Made by a program: the position numbers and the translations under genes. The notes beneath the pieces were generated by a model. It searched no databases. It worked only from the letters and a program-made list of their open reading frames with translations, and was not told the DNA's origin. A stretch of DNA of 64,000 nucleotides from Halomarina litorea (GTDB taxonomy: Archaea > Halobacteriota > Halobacteria > Halobacteriales > Haloarculaceae): contig NZ_CP100448.1 of the NCBI RefSeq assembly GCF_024227715.1, forward strand, positions 1,488,001-1,552,000. The letters run 5' to 3'. Shown one piece after another: positions 1-7,357 of this stretch; positions within the stretch are counted from its first letter, which is position 1; each line of letters starts with the position of its first letter.

Positions 1-1
1 C

Positions 2-319
2 GGGTCGTTCCAGGGCATCTCCCACAAGGTCGCGAAGGGGCGGGCGCACAACTACGCTGCCGACGCCGCGGGCCTGAAACTCGCCTGGAAGATGGACGAC
101 GGACAGGAGGCCATCGAGGACTCCTCCGTGTTCAAGTACGTCGCCACGAACGCGATGTGGGACATCGCCGACGACACGGTGCAGGTCCACGGGGGCAACG
201 GCCTCGCGGAGGACAACCCGTTCATGGACCACCTCCACTACGCGCGCCTCCTGCGCATCGTGGAGGGCACCGACGAGATTCAGCTCAACACCATCGCCAA
301 GCAGATGGGCGTCGAGTAG
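2..319 (+). CDS. acyl-CoA dehydrogenase, C-terminal part (5' end outside window)
   Basis: This is the last 105 residues of an acyl-CoA dehydrogenase, the FAD enzyme that makes the trans-2-enoyl-CoA in beta-oxidation. The frame is open from the first bases of the window, so the gene starts further left. The visible part is the C-terminal helical bundle. The stretch VQVHGGNGLAEDNP followed by RIVEGTDEIQLNTIAKQMG is the conserved FAD/dimer-contact end of the family. The catalytic Glu region lies partly before or within the missing part, so activity cannot be judged. It converges on the next gene, which is on the other strand. The family call is firm; the substrate chain length is unknown. Confidence 0.9.
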   Translation, partial: GSFQGISHKVAKGRAHNYAADAAGLKLAWKMDDGQEAIEDSSVFKYVATNAMWDIADDTVQVHGGNGLAEDNPFMDHLHYARLLRIVEGTDEIQLNTIAKQMGVE

Positions 320-328
320 CGCGCTCGC

Positions 329-553
329 CTACCGGCCCGCCGGTCGTCGGGGGTCGAAGTCATCCGCCGACTGCGTTCGTCTCGCCCGGACATACGAGCG
401 CGCCCCGACCAGCACCGTCGCCAGTGCGAGGAGGCCGACGGCGAGGTTCACCGTCATCAGCGCGAAACACGCGAGCAGAACCGTGAGCACGAGCCACGCC
501 CCACGCAGGGCGAGGGCCGCGTCGACGCGACGGAGGAGTTCCGGGTCGGTCAT
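329..553 (-). CDS. small two-helix membrane protein, unknown function
   Basis: A 74-residue protein with two adjacent hydrophobic helices (about residues 18-52, rich in Leu, Val and Ala) and a basic, Arg-rich C-terminus, so it is probably a small integral membrane protein. I chose the ATG whose product begins MTDPELLRRV. A longer reading would extend 20 residues upstream and overlap the 3' end of the neighbouring SDR gene. It lies downstream of that gene on the same strand with a 44-nt gap and may be co-transcribed. I recognise no family and infer no function. Confidence 0.6.
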   Translation of the reverse strand: MTDPELLRRVDAALALRGAWLVLTVLLACFALMTVNLAVGLLALATVLVGARSYVRARRTQSADDFDPRRPAGR

Positions 554-597
554 GGTACGAGGAGGCGCGCCGGGGAGATGAACGAGCGCCGACCACA

Positions 598-1404
598 CTA
601 CTGCGCCAGCCACCCGCCGTCGACGGGGAACGACTGTCCCGTGACGTAGCTCGACGCCTCGCTGGCGAGGAAGACGGCGAGGCCCTTCAGTTCCGACGGG
701 TCGCCCCGTCGCCCGAGCAGGGTGCGCTGGTCGATGGCCCGGTCGAACCGCTCGCGGCCCTCCTCGGAGAGGGCACCGAGGCCCGAATCGAGCAGGTCGG
801 TGTCGAAGAACCCCGGCGCGATGGCGTTGACGCGGATGTCGTGTCTGGCGAAGGAGACTGCCATCTCGCGTGTCAGGTTCACCACCCCTCCCTTCGCGGC
901 GCTGTAGGCCGGTTGCGTCCCCGCGAGACTCCCGACGTGGCCGTAGATCGAGGCCGTCGTGACGATGCTCCCCCCGCCCGTCTCGCGCATGGCCCGCGCC
1001 GCCTCCCGGCAGGTGAGGAAGACGCCGGTGAGGTTCACGTCAAGGACCGCACGCCACTCGTCGAGGTCGTACTCGGCCACGGGGGCCTGTACGCCGCCGA
1101 CGCCCGCGTTGGCGAACGCGACGTCGAGGCCGCCGAGGTCCGCCGCGGTCCGGGCGACGCTCTCTTCCATCGCCATCTCGTCGGTCACGTCCGCATCCAG
1201 CGCGAGCGAGCGGGTGTCGAGACCCGCCGCCGTCTCGCTCGCGGCGTCGGCGTCCACGTCGAGGCACGCGACGGCCGCGCCCGCCTCCGAGAGCGCCTCG
1301 GCGTACGCGCGGCCGATGCCCCCGCCCGCGCCCGTCACGAGCGCGACCGACCCCGCGAGGTCGAACTGCTCCGGCATGCTCCTGTCTCCGTTCCCGTCTC
1401 CCAT
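598..1404 (-). CDS. short-chain dehydrogenase/reductase (SDR), copy 1 of a tandem pair
   Basis: A 268-residue classical SDR, an NAD(P)H-dependent oxidoreductase acting on an alcohol/ketone or 3-oxoacyl substrate. The Rossmann motif TGAGGGIG is near residue 24, NAG follows beta-4 (FANAGVGG), the catalytic Ser is in TTASIYG, and YSAAKGG supplies Tyr and Lys. The C-terminus ends in the usual S(Y)VTGQ...VDGGWLAQ. An internal ATG nine codons in would also fit, but the upstream ATG sits about 24 nt from a TATA-like box that is conserved in the next gene, which supports a leaderless start there. Its paralogue lies directly upstream on the same strand. A nearby acyl-CoA dehydrogenase suggests fatty-acid or ketone metabolism, but this is only an inference. 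Confidence 0.92.
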   Translation of the reverse strand: MGDGNGDRSMPEQFDLAGSVALVTGAGGGIGRAYAEALSEAGAAVACLDVDADAASETAAGLDTRSLALDADVTDEMAMEESVARTAADLGGLDVAFANAGVGGVQAPVAEYDLDEWRAVLDVNLTGVFLTCREAARAMRETGGGSIVTTASIYGHVGSLAGTQPAYSAAKGGVVNLTREMAVSFARHDIRVNAIAPGFFDTDLLDSGLGALSEEGRERFDRAIDQRTLLGRRGDPSELKGLAVFLASEASSYVTGQSFPVDGGWLAQ

Positions 1405-1438
1405 AGCAGGGGCTCTCGCCGGAGCTATATCCGTCTTG
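1405..1438 (-). promoter_or_regulatory. leaderless promoter of SDR copy 1
   Basis: The 34 nt directly before the start codon contain CTATAT (read on the plus strand) about 24 nt upstream. They match the equivalent 34 nt before the second SDR gene at 26 positions, including the block around the TATA-like box and the following GTCTTG. The similarity ends at the start codons, so the promoter was duplicated together with the gene. Confidence 0.6.
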
Positions 1439-1479
1439 ACGTGCGACGGGGCGGGTGCAGGCGTCCCCGGACCGCACGG

Positions 1480-2277
1480 TCAGCGCGCCAGCCAGCCGCC
1501 GTCGACTGGAATCGTCTGGCCGGTCAGGTACGACGCGGCGGGCGAGGCGAGGAACACCGCGGTCCCCATCAGGGCCGCCGGGTCGGCGGGGCGGTCGGAG
1601 AGCGTCCGACGGCCCAGCGCCTCGTCGCGTTCCGCGACGGCCGTCTCCGAGAGCGTCCCAATGGCATCGTCGGCAAGGTCGGTGCTGACGAACCCCGGCG
1701 CGATGGCGTTGACGCGGATGCCGTGCGGGAGGAGTGCGACGGCCATCTCGCGTGTCAGGTTCGTCACGCCGCCCTTCGAGGCGGCGTACGCCGGTGCGGT
1801 CCCGGTGTAGCTCCCGACGAACCCGTAGATGGACGCGGTGCTGACGATTCGGCCCGCCGTGCCCGCGTCCATCATCGCCCGGGCGGCGGCACGCGCCGTG
1901 AGGAAGACGCCGGTGAGGTTCACGTCGAGGACCGCACGCCAGTCTGCGAGCGACAGGTCGTAGAACGGCTCCCGGGCACCGCCGATACCCGCGTTCGGGA
2001 AGACGGCGTCCAGACCGCCCAGTTCCTCGACGGTGTGGTCGACCGCCGCGTCGACCTCGTCCTCGTCGGTCACGTCCGCCTCGACGGCGAGGGCGGGGCC
2101 GTCGAGCGAGGCGGCCGTCGACTCGGCCCGGTCGCCGTCGACGTCGAGACACGCGACGGCGGCCCCGGCCTGTGACAGGCCCGTGGTGTACGCGCGACCG
2201 ATACCGCTCCCGGCCCCGGTCACGAGCGCAACGGACCCCGCGAGGTCGAACTGGTCGAGTACGTTCTCATGTACCAT
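1480..2277 (-). CDS. short-chain dehydrogenase/reductase (SDR), copy 2 of a tandem pair
   Basis: A 265-residue SDR, clearly a paralogue of the gene just downstream: both share FDLAGSVALVTGAG, DEWRAVLDVNLTGVFLT-type text, APAYAASKGG and VDGGWLA at the end. Cofactor motif TGAGSGIG, catalytic Ser in STASIYG, and Tyr/Lys in YAASKGG are all present, so the enzyme should be active with NAD(P)H. Typical homologues are 3-oxoacyl-ACP reductase-like or glucose dehydrogenase-like; the substrate cannot be deduced. The start is the ATG that follows a TATA-like GATATC by about 24 nt. The two copies differ most at the N-terminus and in the lid region, which suggests different substrates. Confidence 0.92.
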   Translation of the reverse strand: MVHENVLDQFDLAGSVALVTGAGSGIGRAYTTGLSQAGAAVACLDVDGDRAESTAASLDGPALAVEADVTDEDEVDAAVDHTVEELGGLDAVFPNAGIGGAREPFYDLSLADWRAVLDVNLTGVFLTARAAARAMMDAGTAGRIVSTASIYGFVGSYTGTAPAYAASKGGVTNLTREMAVALLPHGIRVNAIAPGFVSTDLADDAIGTLSETAVAERDEALGRRTLSDRPADPAALMGTAVFLASPAASYLTGQTIPVDGGWLAR

Positions 2278-2311
2278 GACAGGGACTCTCGACGGGGGGA
2301 TATCTGTCTTG
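2278..2311 (-). promoter_or_regulatory. leaderless promoter of SDR copy 2
   Basis: GATATC lies about 24 nt before the ATG and is embedded in a 34-nt block that matches the promoter of SDR copy 1 at 26 positions. Both genes therefore probably start leaderless and may be controlled together. Confidence 0.6.
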
Positions 2312-2319
2312 GTGCCCGG

Positions 2320-2979
2320 TCAGGTCCCGGCGGCCACTGACCCGCCGTTCCCGGTGAGTTCCTCGAGATTCACGCGCTCCTCGCCGGTCATCCCCGTCGT
2401 GATGACCATCTGGAGGCCCTCCTTGACGGTGAGTTCCGTCGCCACGATGTCGGACTCGGGGAACACCGCGAGGAAGCCGCCCATCGGATTGGGACTCATC
2501 GGGACGAACACGTTGTAACAGCGCTCGCTGTCCACCCGGTCGGCGAGTTCCCGGCTCACCCGGTCGGGCGTGTCGTTGGTGACGAACCCGAGCGTGTACG
2601 CCCCCTCGCGGGGCCACTCGACGATGACGGTGCGCTCGAACTGCCCCTCGCGGCCGACGATGGCGTTCGAGGCCTGCCGGGCGCTCGAGTACACCGCCCG
2701 GAGGACGGGGATGCGCTCCATGCCCTCGTCGAACTGCGTGAACGCCCCCCAGCCGATGCCCCTGCGGACCACGAGGCCGAGGACGGTGACGAGGACGAAC
2801 AGACAGACGACGGCGAGCACCTGAAACAGCGGGTTGTCCCGGATGGCGAAGCTCACGAACGGCTGGACGAGGCCGAGGAGGAGGCCGTAGACGAACAGGG
2901 CGACCCAGACGGTGATAGCGAGCGGCGCGACCAGGACCAGTCCCGTGACGAACCCCTTTCGAACCGCGTCGGCGGGCAT
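2320..2979 (-). CDS. DUF502 family membrane protein
   Basis: A 219-residue integral membrane protein of the DUF502 family. Two hydrophobic segments are visible: about residues 9-38 (LVLVAPLAITVWVALFVYGL) and about 55-75 (LFQVLAVVCLFVLVTVLGL). The family signature follows: IPVLRAVYSSARQ, then the soluble part with EWPREGAYTLGFVT and FVPMSPNPMGGFLAVFP. The function of the family is unknown, although it is widespread in bacteria and archaea. The chosen ATG lies 28 nt downstream of a TATA-like TATACAC (minus strand), matching a leaderless start. The upstream ATG 12 codons earlier would overlap that box. Confidence 0.88.
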   Translation of the reverse strand: MPADAVRKGFVTGLVLVAPLAITVWVALFVYGLLLGLVQPFVSFAIRDNPLFQVLAVVCLFVLVTVLGLVVRRGIGWGAFTQFDEGMERIPVLRAVYSSARQASNAIVGREGQFERTVIVEWPREGAYTLGFVTNDTPDRVSRELADRVDSERCYNVFVPMSPNPMGGFLAVFPESDIVATELTVKEGLQMVITTGMTGEERVNLEELTGNGGSVAAGT

Positions 2980-3060
2980 GTTCCCCCGCAGTCGCCGAAC
3001 GTGTATAGGTACCACGGATCACATCACAGAATTGGCAGGACCCTCGACCCCGGAGCGGGG

Positions 3061-3531
3061 TCAGAGGTTCGCGACGGCCGCCTCCACCTCGTCTCGGGGT
3101 GCCGGCGAGATCCAGTCGTCGGCGACCCACCGGTAGGCGACGCGCATCTCCCCGTCGACGACGAACGTGGCGCGCTGTGGCGTCGTGACGTTCGCCATCC
3201 CGTCGCGCTCCCGGCGGAGGCCGTAGGCGTCGGCGGCGGTGCCGTCCGTGTCCGCGAACAGACGAAACGGACTCTCCAGTTCGCGGAGGAAGGCGTTCTG
3301 CGCGTAGGGGCCGTCGCGGCTCACGCCGACGACGGGCACGTCGAAGTCGGCCCACCCGGCGCGCTCGTAGCGTTTCCACCAGTTCTCGGCGATGGCGGAG
3401 AAGGCGAACGCGGAGAAGACGAGGACGGCTCCCTCGCTCGCCACGTCGGCGAAGCGCGTCGAACGGAACGTCTCGCCGGTACACAACAGCGTCTCGAAAT
3501 CGGGCGCGTCGTCACCCTCCTGCGGTGGCAT
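3061..3531 (-). CDS. peroxiredoxin-like (AhpC/TSA) protein lacking the peroxidatic cysteine
   Basis: A 156-residue thioredoxin-fold protein of the AhpC/TSA/BCP group. It starts with GDDAPDFETL, continues with VLVFSAFAFSAIAENWW and VVGVSRDGPYAQNAFLREL, and ends with a typical PQRATFVVDGEMRVAYRW. In active peroxiredoxins the third segment reads FYPFAFT..C with an attacking Cys. Here that position is Ala (FSAIAEN). The only cysteine in the protein is Cys17 near the N-terminus. Peroxidase activity by the usual mechanism is therefore not expected. It could be a binding or chaperone-type derivative, or use another mechanism. A glutaredoxin gene starts about 110 nt away in the opposite direction. 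Confidence 0.85.
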   Translation of the reverse strand: MPPQEGDDAPDFETLLCTGETFRSTRFADVASEGAVLVFSAFAFSAIAENWWKRYERAGWADFDVPVVGVSRDGPYAQNAFLRELESPFRLFADTDGTAADAYGLRRERDGMANVTTPQRATFVVDGEMRVAYRWVADDWISPAPRDEVEAAVANL

Positions 3532-3639
3532 GGGTGGACCTCACACCCGCCCGGCAAAAGCGTGGCGCGCGCGGCGAGGATTCGTCACGACGACCCGGGG
3601 GAGGTGGGGTTTTTGTCGCTGGGGGACCAGCGTACCAGT

Positions 3640-3882
3640 ATGACGCTGACGCTCTACCGACTCGAGGGCTGTCCGTTCTGTGAACTCGTCGTCGACAAAC
3701 TGGAGGAACACGACCTCGACTTCGAGAGCGTCTGGGTGGAGGGCCTCCACTCCAAGCGCGACGAGGTCAAGCGCGTCTCCGGCCAGCGCGGCGTCCCCGT
3801 CCTCGTCGACGACTCGCGGGGCCTGACGATGGCGGAGTCCGAACGCATCAACGAGTACATCGAGACGTCCTACGCGAACTGA
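3640..3882 (+). CDS. glutaredoxin-like thiol-disulfide oxidoreductase
   Basis: An 80-residue glutaredoxin-fold protein. The redox site CPFC is at residues 11-14 (YRLEGCPFCELV), the cis-Pro is in GVPVLVDD, and the C-terminal helix ESERINEYIETSY completes the fold. It probably reduces protein disulfides or mixed disulfides. Haloarchaea use gamma-glutamylcysteine rather than glutathione, so the physiological thiol is an open question. I used the ATG just before LTLYRLEG; a much longer open frame upstream has no homologous sequence. The gene is transcribed divergently from the peroxiredoxin-like gene and the two could share regulation. Confidence 0.9.
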   Translation: MTLTLYRLEGCPFCELVVDKLEEHDLDFESVWVEGLHSKRDEVKRVSGQRGVPVLVDDSRGLTMAESERINEYIETSYAN

Positions 3883-3946
3883 GCGGCTGTCATTTCGTTC
3901 CGAGTGACACAGGTATTTACGTCGGTGTCGGTTACCTTCGGTCACG

Positions 3947-4105
3947 ATGCCTACGTGCCAAAACTGCGAGTCGTTCGTCACCGAGGCGTACGTCCGAGTG
4001 TTCGCGCCGGACGGGATGAACTCCGTCCGTGTCTGCCCGCAGTGCGAGGACAAACTCCGTGACGGCGCGGAGATACGCGAGGCGCGTTCCTCGCGCGGGA
4101 ACTAG
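3947..4105 (+). CDS. small zinc-ribbon protein (DUF7563-like)
   Basis: A 52-residue protein beginning MPTCQNCESFVTEAYVRV, with two CxxC pairs (Cys4/Cys7 and Cys30/Cys33) that should bind one zinc ion. The C-terminus is basic and polar. Very short double-CxxC proteins of this kind are common in haloarchaea and usually lack a known role. I associate this one with the DUF7563 group, with moderate confidence. A TATA-like ATTTAC sits about 30 nt upstream of the ATG, consistent with its own leaderless transcript. A DNA, RNA or protein contact role is possible. Confidence 0.8.
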   Translation: MPTCQNCESFVTEAYVRVFAPDGMNSVRVCPQCEDKLRDGAEIREARSSRGN

Positions 4106-4122
4106 TCTCGACCCCCCGCGAC

Positions 4123-4524
4123 TCAGTCGTCGAGGCTGTGCGGGTCGAGTCCCGGGTCGTCGACGGCCGGCGCGCCGAGAGCGAGGACGACGCCCCGGTC
4201 CTCACCGACGTACCGGTGGCCGTGACCCGTCTCCGGGCCGGCGACGTAGAACGTCCCCGGCCCGGCCTCGACGAACTCCTCCTCGCCCGACTTCCCGAGT
4301 TTCAGGGAGAACTCCCCCTCCATGATGTAGTAGAGTTCCTCCTGTTCGCTGTGGGCGTGGTACTGAATCTCCTCGCCGGGGTCGAAGTACCAGACCTTCA
4401 CCTTCATCTGTTCGGTGCCGAGCGCCTCGTCCACGGCCCGGATGTCGAGGTCCGGGGGAATCTCCTCGACCTGCGAGAGGTCGGTCAGCGCCACGTCGTC
4501 GGTGTGTACCACTTCGTATCCCAT
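4123..4524 (-). CDS. cupin-domain protein
   Basis: A 133-residue single-domain cupin. The metal-binding motif 1 is visible as PGEEIQYHAHSEQEELYYIMEGE (His-x-His plus Glu), and motif 2 as AGPGTFYVAGPETGHGHRYVG with the second His. The metal site is thus intact. Cupins of this size act as dioxygenases, isomerases or small-molecule sensors; the sequence does not decide between them. I chose the ATG giving MGYEVVHTDDV. An alternative start ten codons upstream is possible. The gene converges with the zinc-ribbon gene and follows the sirtuin gene on the same strand with a gap of 49 nt, so a common transcript is possible. Confidence 0.88.
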   Translation of the reverse strand: MGYEVVHTDDVALTDLSQVEEIPPDLDIRAVDEALGTEQMKVKVWYFDPGEEIQYHAHSEQEELYYIMEGEFSLKLGKSGEEEFVEAGPGTFYVAGPETGHGHRYVGEDRGVVLALGAPAVDDPGLDPHSLDD

Positions 4525-4573
4525 GGCAGGCTGACCCACGGAGGGGGGTACCAAAACTCCTCGCCCGCGCGCC

Positions 4574-5335
4574 CTACTCGGTCACCAGTTCGGCCAGTCG
4601 CGGGAGGGCCTCGGTCACGTCCACCCGGAGGTCGTAGTCCGCCCGCCCCGATACGGGCGTCTTCTCTAAGTTGACCACGGCGAGTGTCGCCCCGCGCGTG
4701 GCCGCCTCGCGCGGAAACCCCGCCGCGGGTTCGACCGTCAGCGACGACCCGACGGCGAGGAACACGTCACAGCGCTGGGCGAGCGAGTGCGCCCGGAGGC
4801 GGGCGCCCTCGGGCAACTGCTCGCCGAACAGCACCACGTCCGGTTTCAACACGCCCTCGCACTCCTCGCAGGTGGGCGGCACCTCGCCCGCCCGCACGCG
4901 TTCGCGGACCGGCGGCGCGTCGAACCGCCGTCCGCAGTCGGTACAGACCACCCGCCGTCCGTTCCCGTGGAGTTCGACCACGTCCTCATGGCCCGCCGCC
5001 GCGTGGAGGCCGTCGACGTTCTGCGTGACGAGACCGGTGAGGTGGCCCGCCCCGGCCAACTCCGCGAGTGCCTCGTGGGCGGCGTTCGGTTCCACGTCCC
5101 CGTCGTACAGTTCGGCGGCGAGTTCGAGACGGTCTCGCCAGAACCCCGCCGGGTCCGACCGGAAGCGCGAGACGTGGAAGTCCCCCGTGTCGTAGCGCGT
5201 CCAGAGGCCGTCCGGCCCACGGAAGTCCGGGATGCCGGACGCCGTCGAGACGCCCGCGCCAGTCATCGCCACGACCCGGTCGGCGTCCCGTACCGACGAC
5301 GCCAGTCCCCGGAGCGCCGACTCGTCCACAGTCAT
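4574..5335 (-). CDS. NAD-dependent protein deacylase (sirtuin, Sir2 family)
   Basis: A 253-residue sirtuin that removes acyl groups from lysines using NAD+. The NAD-binding GAGVSTASGIPDFRG covers residues 26-40, TQNVDGLH starts at 104, the catalytic His is 123 (ELHGNG), and the structural zinc is held by Cys131/Cys134 and Cys156/Cys159. GSSLTVEPAAG closes the Rossmann fold. All expected residues are present. The true start is the ATG of MTVDESALRG; the same frame stays open far upstream through antisense of the next gene but carries no homology. It probably acts on acetylated or otherwise acylated DNA-binding and metabolic proteins. Confidence 0.94.
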   Translation of the reverse strand: MTVDESALRGLASSVRDADRVVAMTGAGVSTASGIPDFRGPDGLWTRYDTGDFHVSRFRSDPAGFWRDRLELAAELYDGDVEPNAAHEALAELAGAGHLTGLVTQNVDGLHAAAGHEDVVELHGNGRRVVCTDCGRRFDAPPVRERVRAGEVPPTCEECEGVLKPDVVLFGEQLPEGARLRAHSLAQRCDVFLAVGSSLTVEPAAGFPREAATRGATLAVVNLEKTPVSGRADYDLRVDVTEALPRLAELVTE

Positions 5336-5422
5336 GCCCGGCGTTCGTCCCGTCTCGCTATTAGGTGGTCGGTGTCCGCCGCGCGGCGGTACGATTATGT
5401 GTCGCCAGTATAGTATGAAAAC

Positions 5423-6694
5423 ATGAATGTAGTTGTAAACAGCCGGTCGCGCCGCGCGCTGGCGGCGCTCCTCTGTGCGGTTCTGGTCGTCACGGCGGGG
5501 TGTCTGGGCGGCCTGACGGGGTCGGAGCGCGACGGGACGACGACCACTGACGCGCCGGGAACACCGGTCGGGACGACGGACGCGCCCGGCGGGGCGGACG
5601 AAACGGCGACGGCCGACGGCAGGCCGTACCCGGCGACGCTCCCCGACGGCGAGGCCATCCTCGCCAGACACACCGGACTGGTCGAGGAGCGGGGGTCCGT
5701 CACCGTCCGGTCCACGTTCGAGTTCCGGAGCGCCAGCGTGGACGTCACGCAGAACACGACCATCCGCTCGGACCTCGACGCCGAGACTTACAACCGCTCG
5801 ATCGAACACATCGACGGCCTCACGGCGGTCACCTACGGGTCGTTCGGCGAGGGGGCGGTCGAGATGAGCGTCCTCTCGACGGGCAAGCGGCGCTACCACG
5901 AGGCACGGGCCGTCGAACGACGGAAGGCCCTCGCGGGCGTCGAGGCCGGCGCGTTCGACAAGTACGACTTCGAGTATGCGGGCACCGTCGAGGCGGAGGG
6001 AACGACGCTCCACCACTACACGGTCACGTCGCTCGACCAGGTCGTCGTCCGCGAGATTGGCACCGTCACGGGCGAGGTGTCCCCGGAGAACATCTCGGCG
6101 TTCACCCGCGACGCCTACTTCACCGAGGCGGGCCGTCTGGTCCGCTACGAGGCCCACATGGTCTACGACTACGGCGGGGAGCGGACCGTCTCGCAGACGC
6201 TCCGCGTCACCGACGTGGGCGAGACGAGCGTCGAGGAACCCGCCTGGTACGACGAGGCGAAGCGGTCCATCGAGAACCGCCCCCGACCGGACGACGTCGT
6301 CACGCGCACCGACAGCGACCGGGGGGCGACGCTCAGCGTCACGGGCGAACGCCACGCGGTCGGCGGGCAGTACACCGACGTCGAGGTCCGGGAGCCGTGG
6401 TTCTGCTGTCTCTACAACGAGGGGACGAACGCCTCGCGCGCCTCGGAAATCGTCGGCCTCGACCTGCCCGAGACGTACGGCGAGTCGTCCTTGACCGTCG
6501 AGTACGACGAGTCGCGGGTCCCCGACGGCGACGAGTCGGGCCTCGTGCTGGTCCGGTTCGACCGGGAGGCACAGACGTTCGTGCGCGTGGAGGCGACTCA
6601 CGACGCCGAGGCGAACACGTTCACGCTCGACAGCCCCGCGAAGGCCGACTACGCCGTCTTCCACTGGGAGACGTGGGTCGCGCAGTTCGACTGA
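5423..6694 (+). CDS. secreted lipoprotein of a haloarchaeal family
   Basis: A 423-residue exported lipoprotein. The N-terminus has a basic start, a hydrophobic helix and the lipobox VTAGC (Cys near residue 27), followed by a Thr/Ser/Asp-rich linker typical of haloarchaeal surface proteins. The mature domain starts near YPATLPDGEAILARHTG and resembles the lipoproteins annotated as DUF7537. The C-terminal third (about residue 320 on) has a beta-rich segment VRFDREAQTFVRVEATHD found in several haloarchaeal surface proteins. A TATA-like TATAGTATG precedes the ATG. No enzyme motif is visible. The gene is transcribed away from the sirtuin gene. Confidence 0.78.
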   Translation: MNVVVNSRSRRALAALLCAVLVVTAGCLGGLTGSERDGTTTTDAPGTPVGTTDAPGGADETATADGRPYPATLPDGEAILARHTGLVEERGSVTVRSTFEFRSASVDVTQNTTIRSDLDAETYNRSIEHIDGLTAVTYGSFGEGAVEMSVLSTGKRRYHEARAVERRKALAGVEAGAFDKYDFEYAGTVEAEGTTLHHYTVTSLDQVVVREIGTVTGEVSPENISAFTRDAYFTEAGRLVRYEAHMVYDYGGERTVSQTLRVTDVGETSVEEPAWYDEAKRSIENRPRPDDVVTRTDSDRGATLSVTGERHAVGGQYTDVEVREPWFCCLYNEGTNASRASEIVGLDLPETYGESSLTVEYDESRVPDGDESGLVLVRFDREAQTFVRVEATHDAEANTFTLDSPAKADYAVFHWETWVAQFD

Positions 6695-6742
6695 CTCGAC
6701 ACCCCCTGAAAGTACTTGTCTCGGCACGAGAACGTTCGACCC

Positions 6743-7351
6743 ATGTCCCGTCCCTCCAGACGCGCTTTCCTCGCGGCCTGTTGCAGTACCCTCCCCCCTC
6801 TCGCCGGATGCTCGTCACTCCCCGACCCGCCGGGACAGTCCCCGCCGACGGAGACGCCAGAGGAGAGGGAGTACGGTTCGAGGGAAACTACTCGGAGAAC
6901 GACCCGTCCACCCCGCGAGGGTCCCGACCCGTTCTACGTCGAGAACTACGACGACCGGGCGTACTGCCTCTCGCTGTCGGTCACGCGCGGGGACGAGACG
7001 CTCGTCGACGGGAAGTTCCGCCTCGAACCGGGGTCGGGCCTGACGTTCACCGCCGTCGGCGAACTCGAAACGACCCACGAGGTGCGCGCGTCGCTCGCGT
7101 CGGGCGAGTCGGTGTCGGCGGAGTGGTACCCGGTGGTCTGTCCGGGTCGGTACCGCGGGTCGGGAGCGAACCGTGCGGGCGGTATCCTCGTCAACCGAGA
7201 GTCCCTGTCGTTCGGGACGAACCACTGCGACGCCGTCTCGTTCGGGCACGCGGTCGAGACGTACCGCGTCGACCCCGCTTCCGACGACTGCTCGGGGGAC
7301 GTGGAGAACGGGACGAGAGAAACGAGAGAGAACGACTCGAACGCGACCTGA
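6743..7351 (+). CDS. Tat-type lipoprotein, unknown function
   Basis: A 202-residue putative lipoprotein. The N-terminus MSRPSRRAFLAACCSTLPPLAGCSS carries a twin-arginine pair, a short hydrophobic stretch and the lipobox LAGC, as is usual for haloarchaeal lipoproteins exported by Tat. A Pro/Thr-rich linker follows, then a compact domain with four cysteines that could form disulfides (near YCLSLSV, VVCPGRY, TNHCDAV and SDDCSG). I recognise no family. It starts 48 nt after the previous lipoprotein gene on the same strand, so the two may be expressed together. An earlier in-frame start nine codons upstream would spoil the signal peptide. Confidence 0.7.
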   Translation: MSRPSRRAFLAACCSTLPPLAGCSSLPDPPGQSPPTETPEEREYGSRETTRRTTRPPREGPDPFYVENYDDRAYCLSLSVTRGDETLVDGKFRLEPGSGLTFTAVGELETTHEVRASLASGESVSAEWYPVVCPGRYRGSGANRAGGILVNRESLSFGTNHCDAVSFGHAVETYRVDPASDDCSGDVENGTRETRENDSNAT

Positions 7352-7357
7352 CCGACT

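Noticed and set aside
841-2175. Long plus-strand open frame over the tandem SDR genes
   Set aside because: Arg/Gly/Val-rich shadow of the SDR genes, which have full family motifs on the minus strand.
5336-6727. Long open frame continuing upstream of the sirtuin on the minus strand
   Set aside because: It is the antisense of the lipoprotein gene at 5423; high GC content keeps the reverse frame open and the translation has no recognisable domain.
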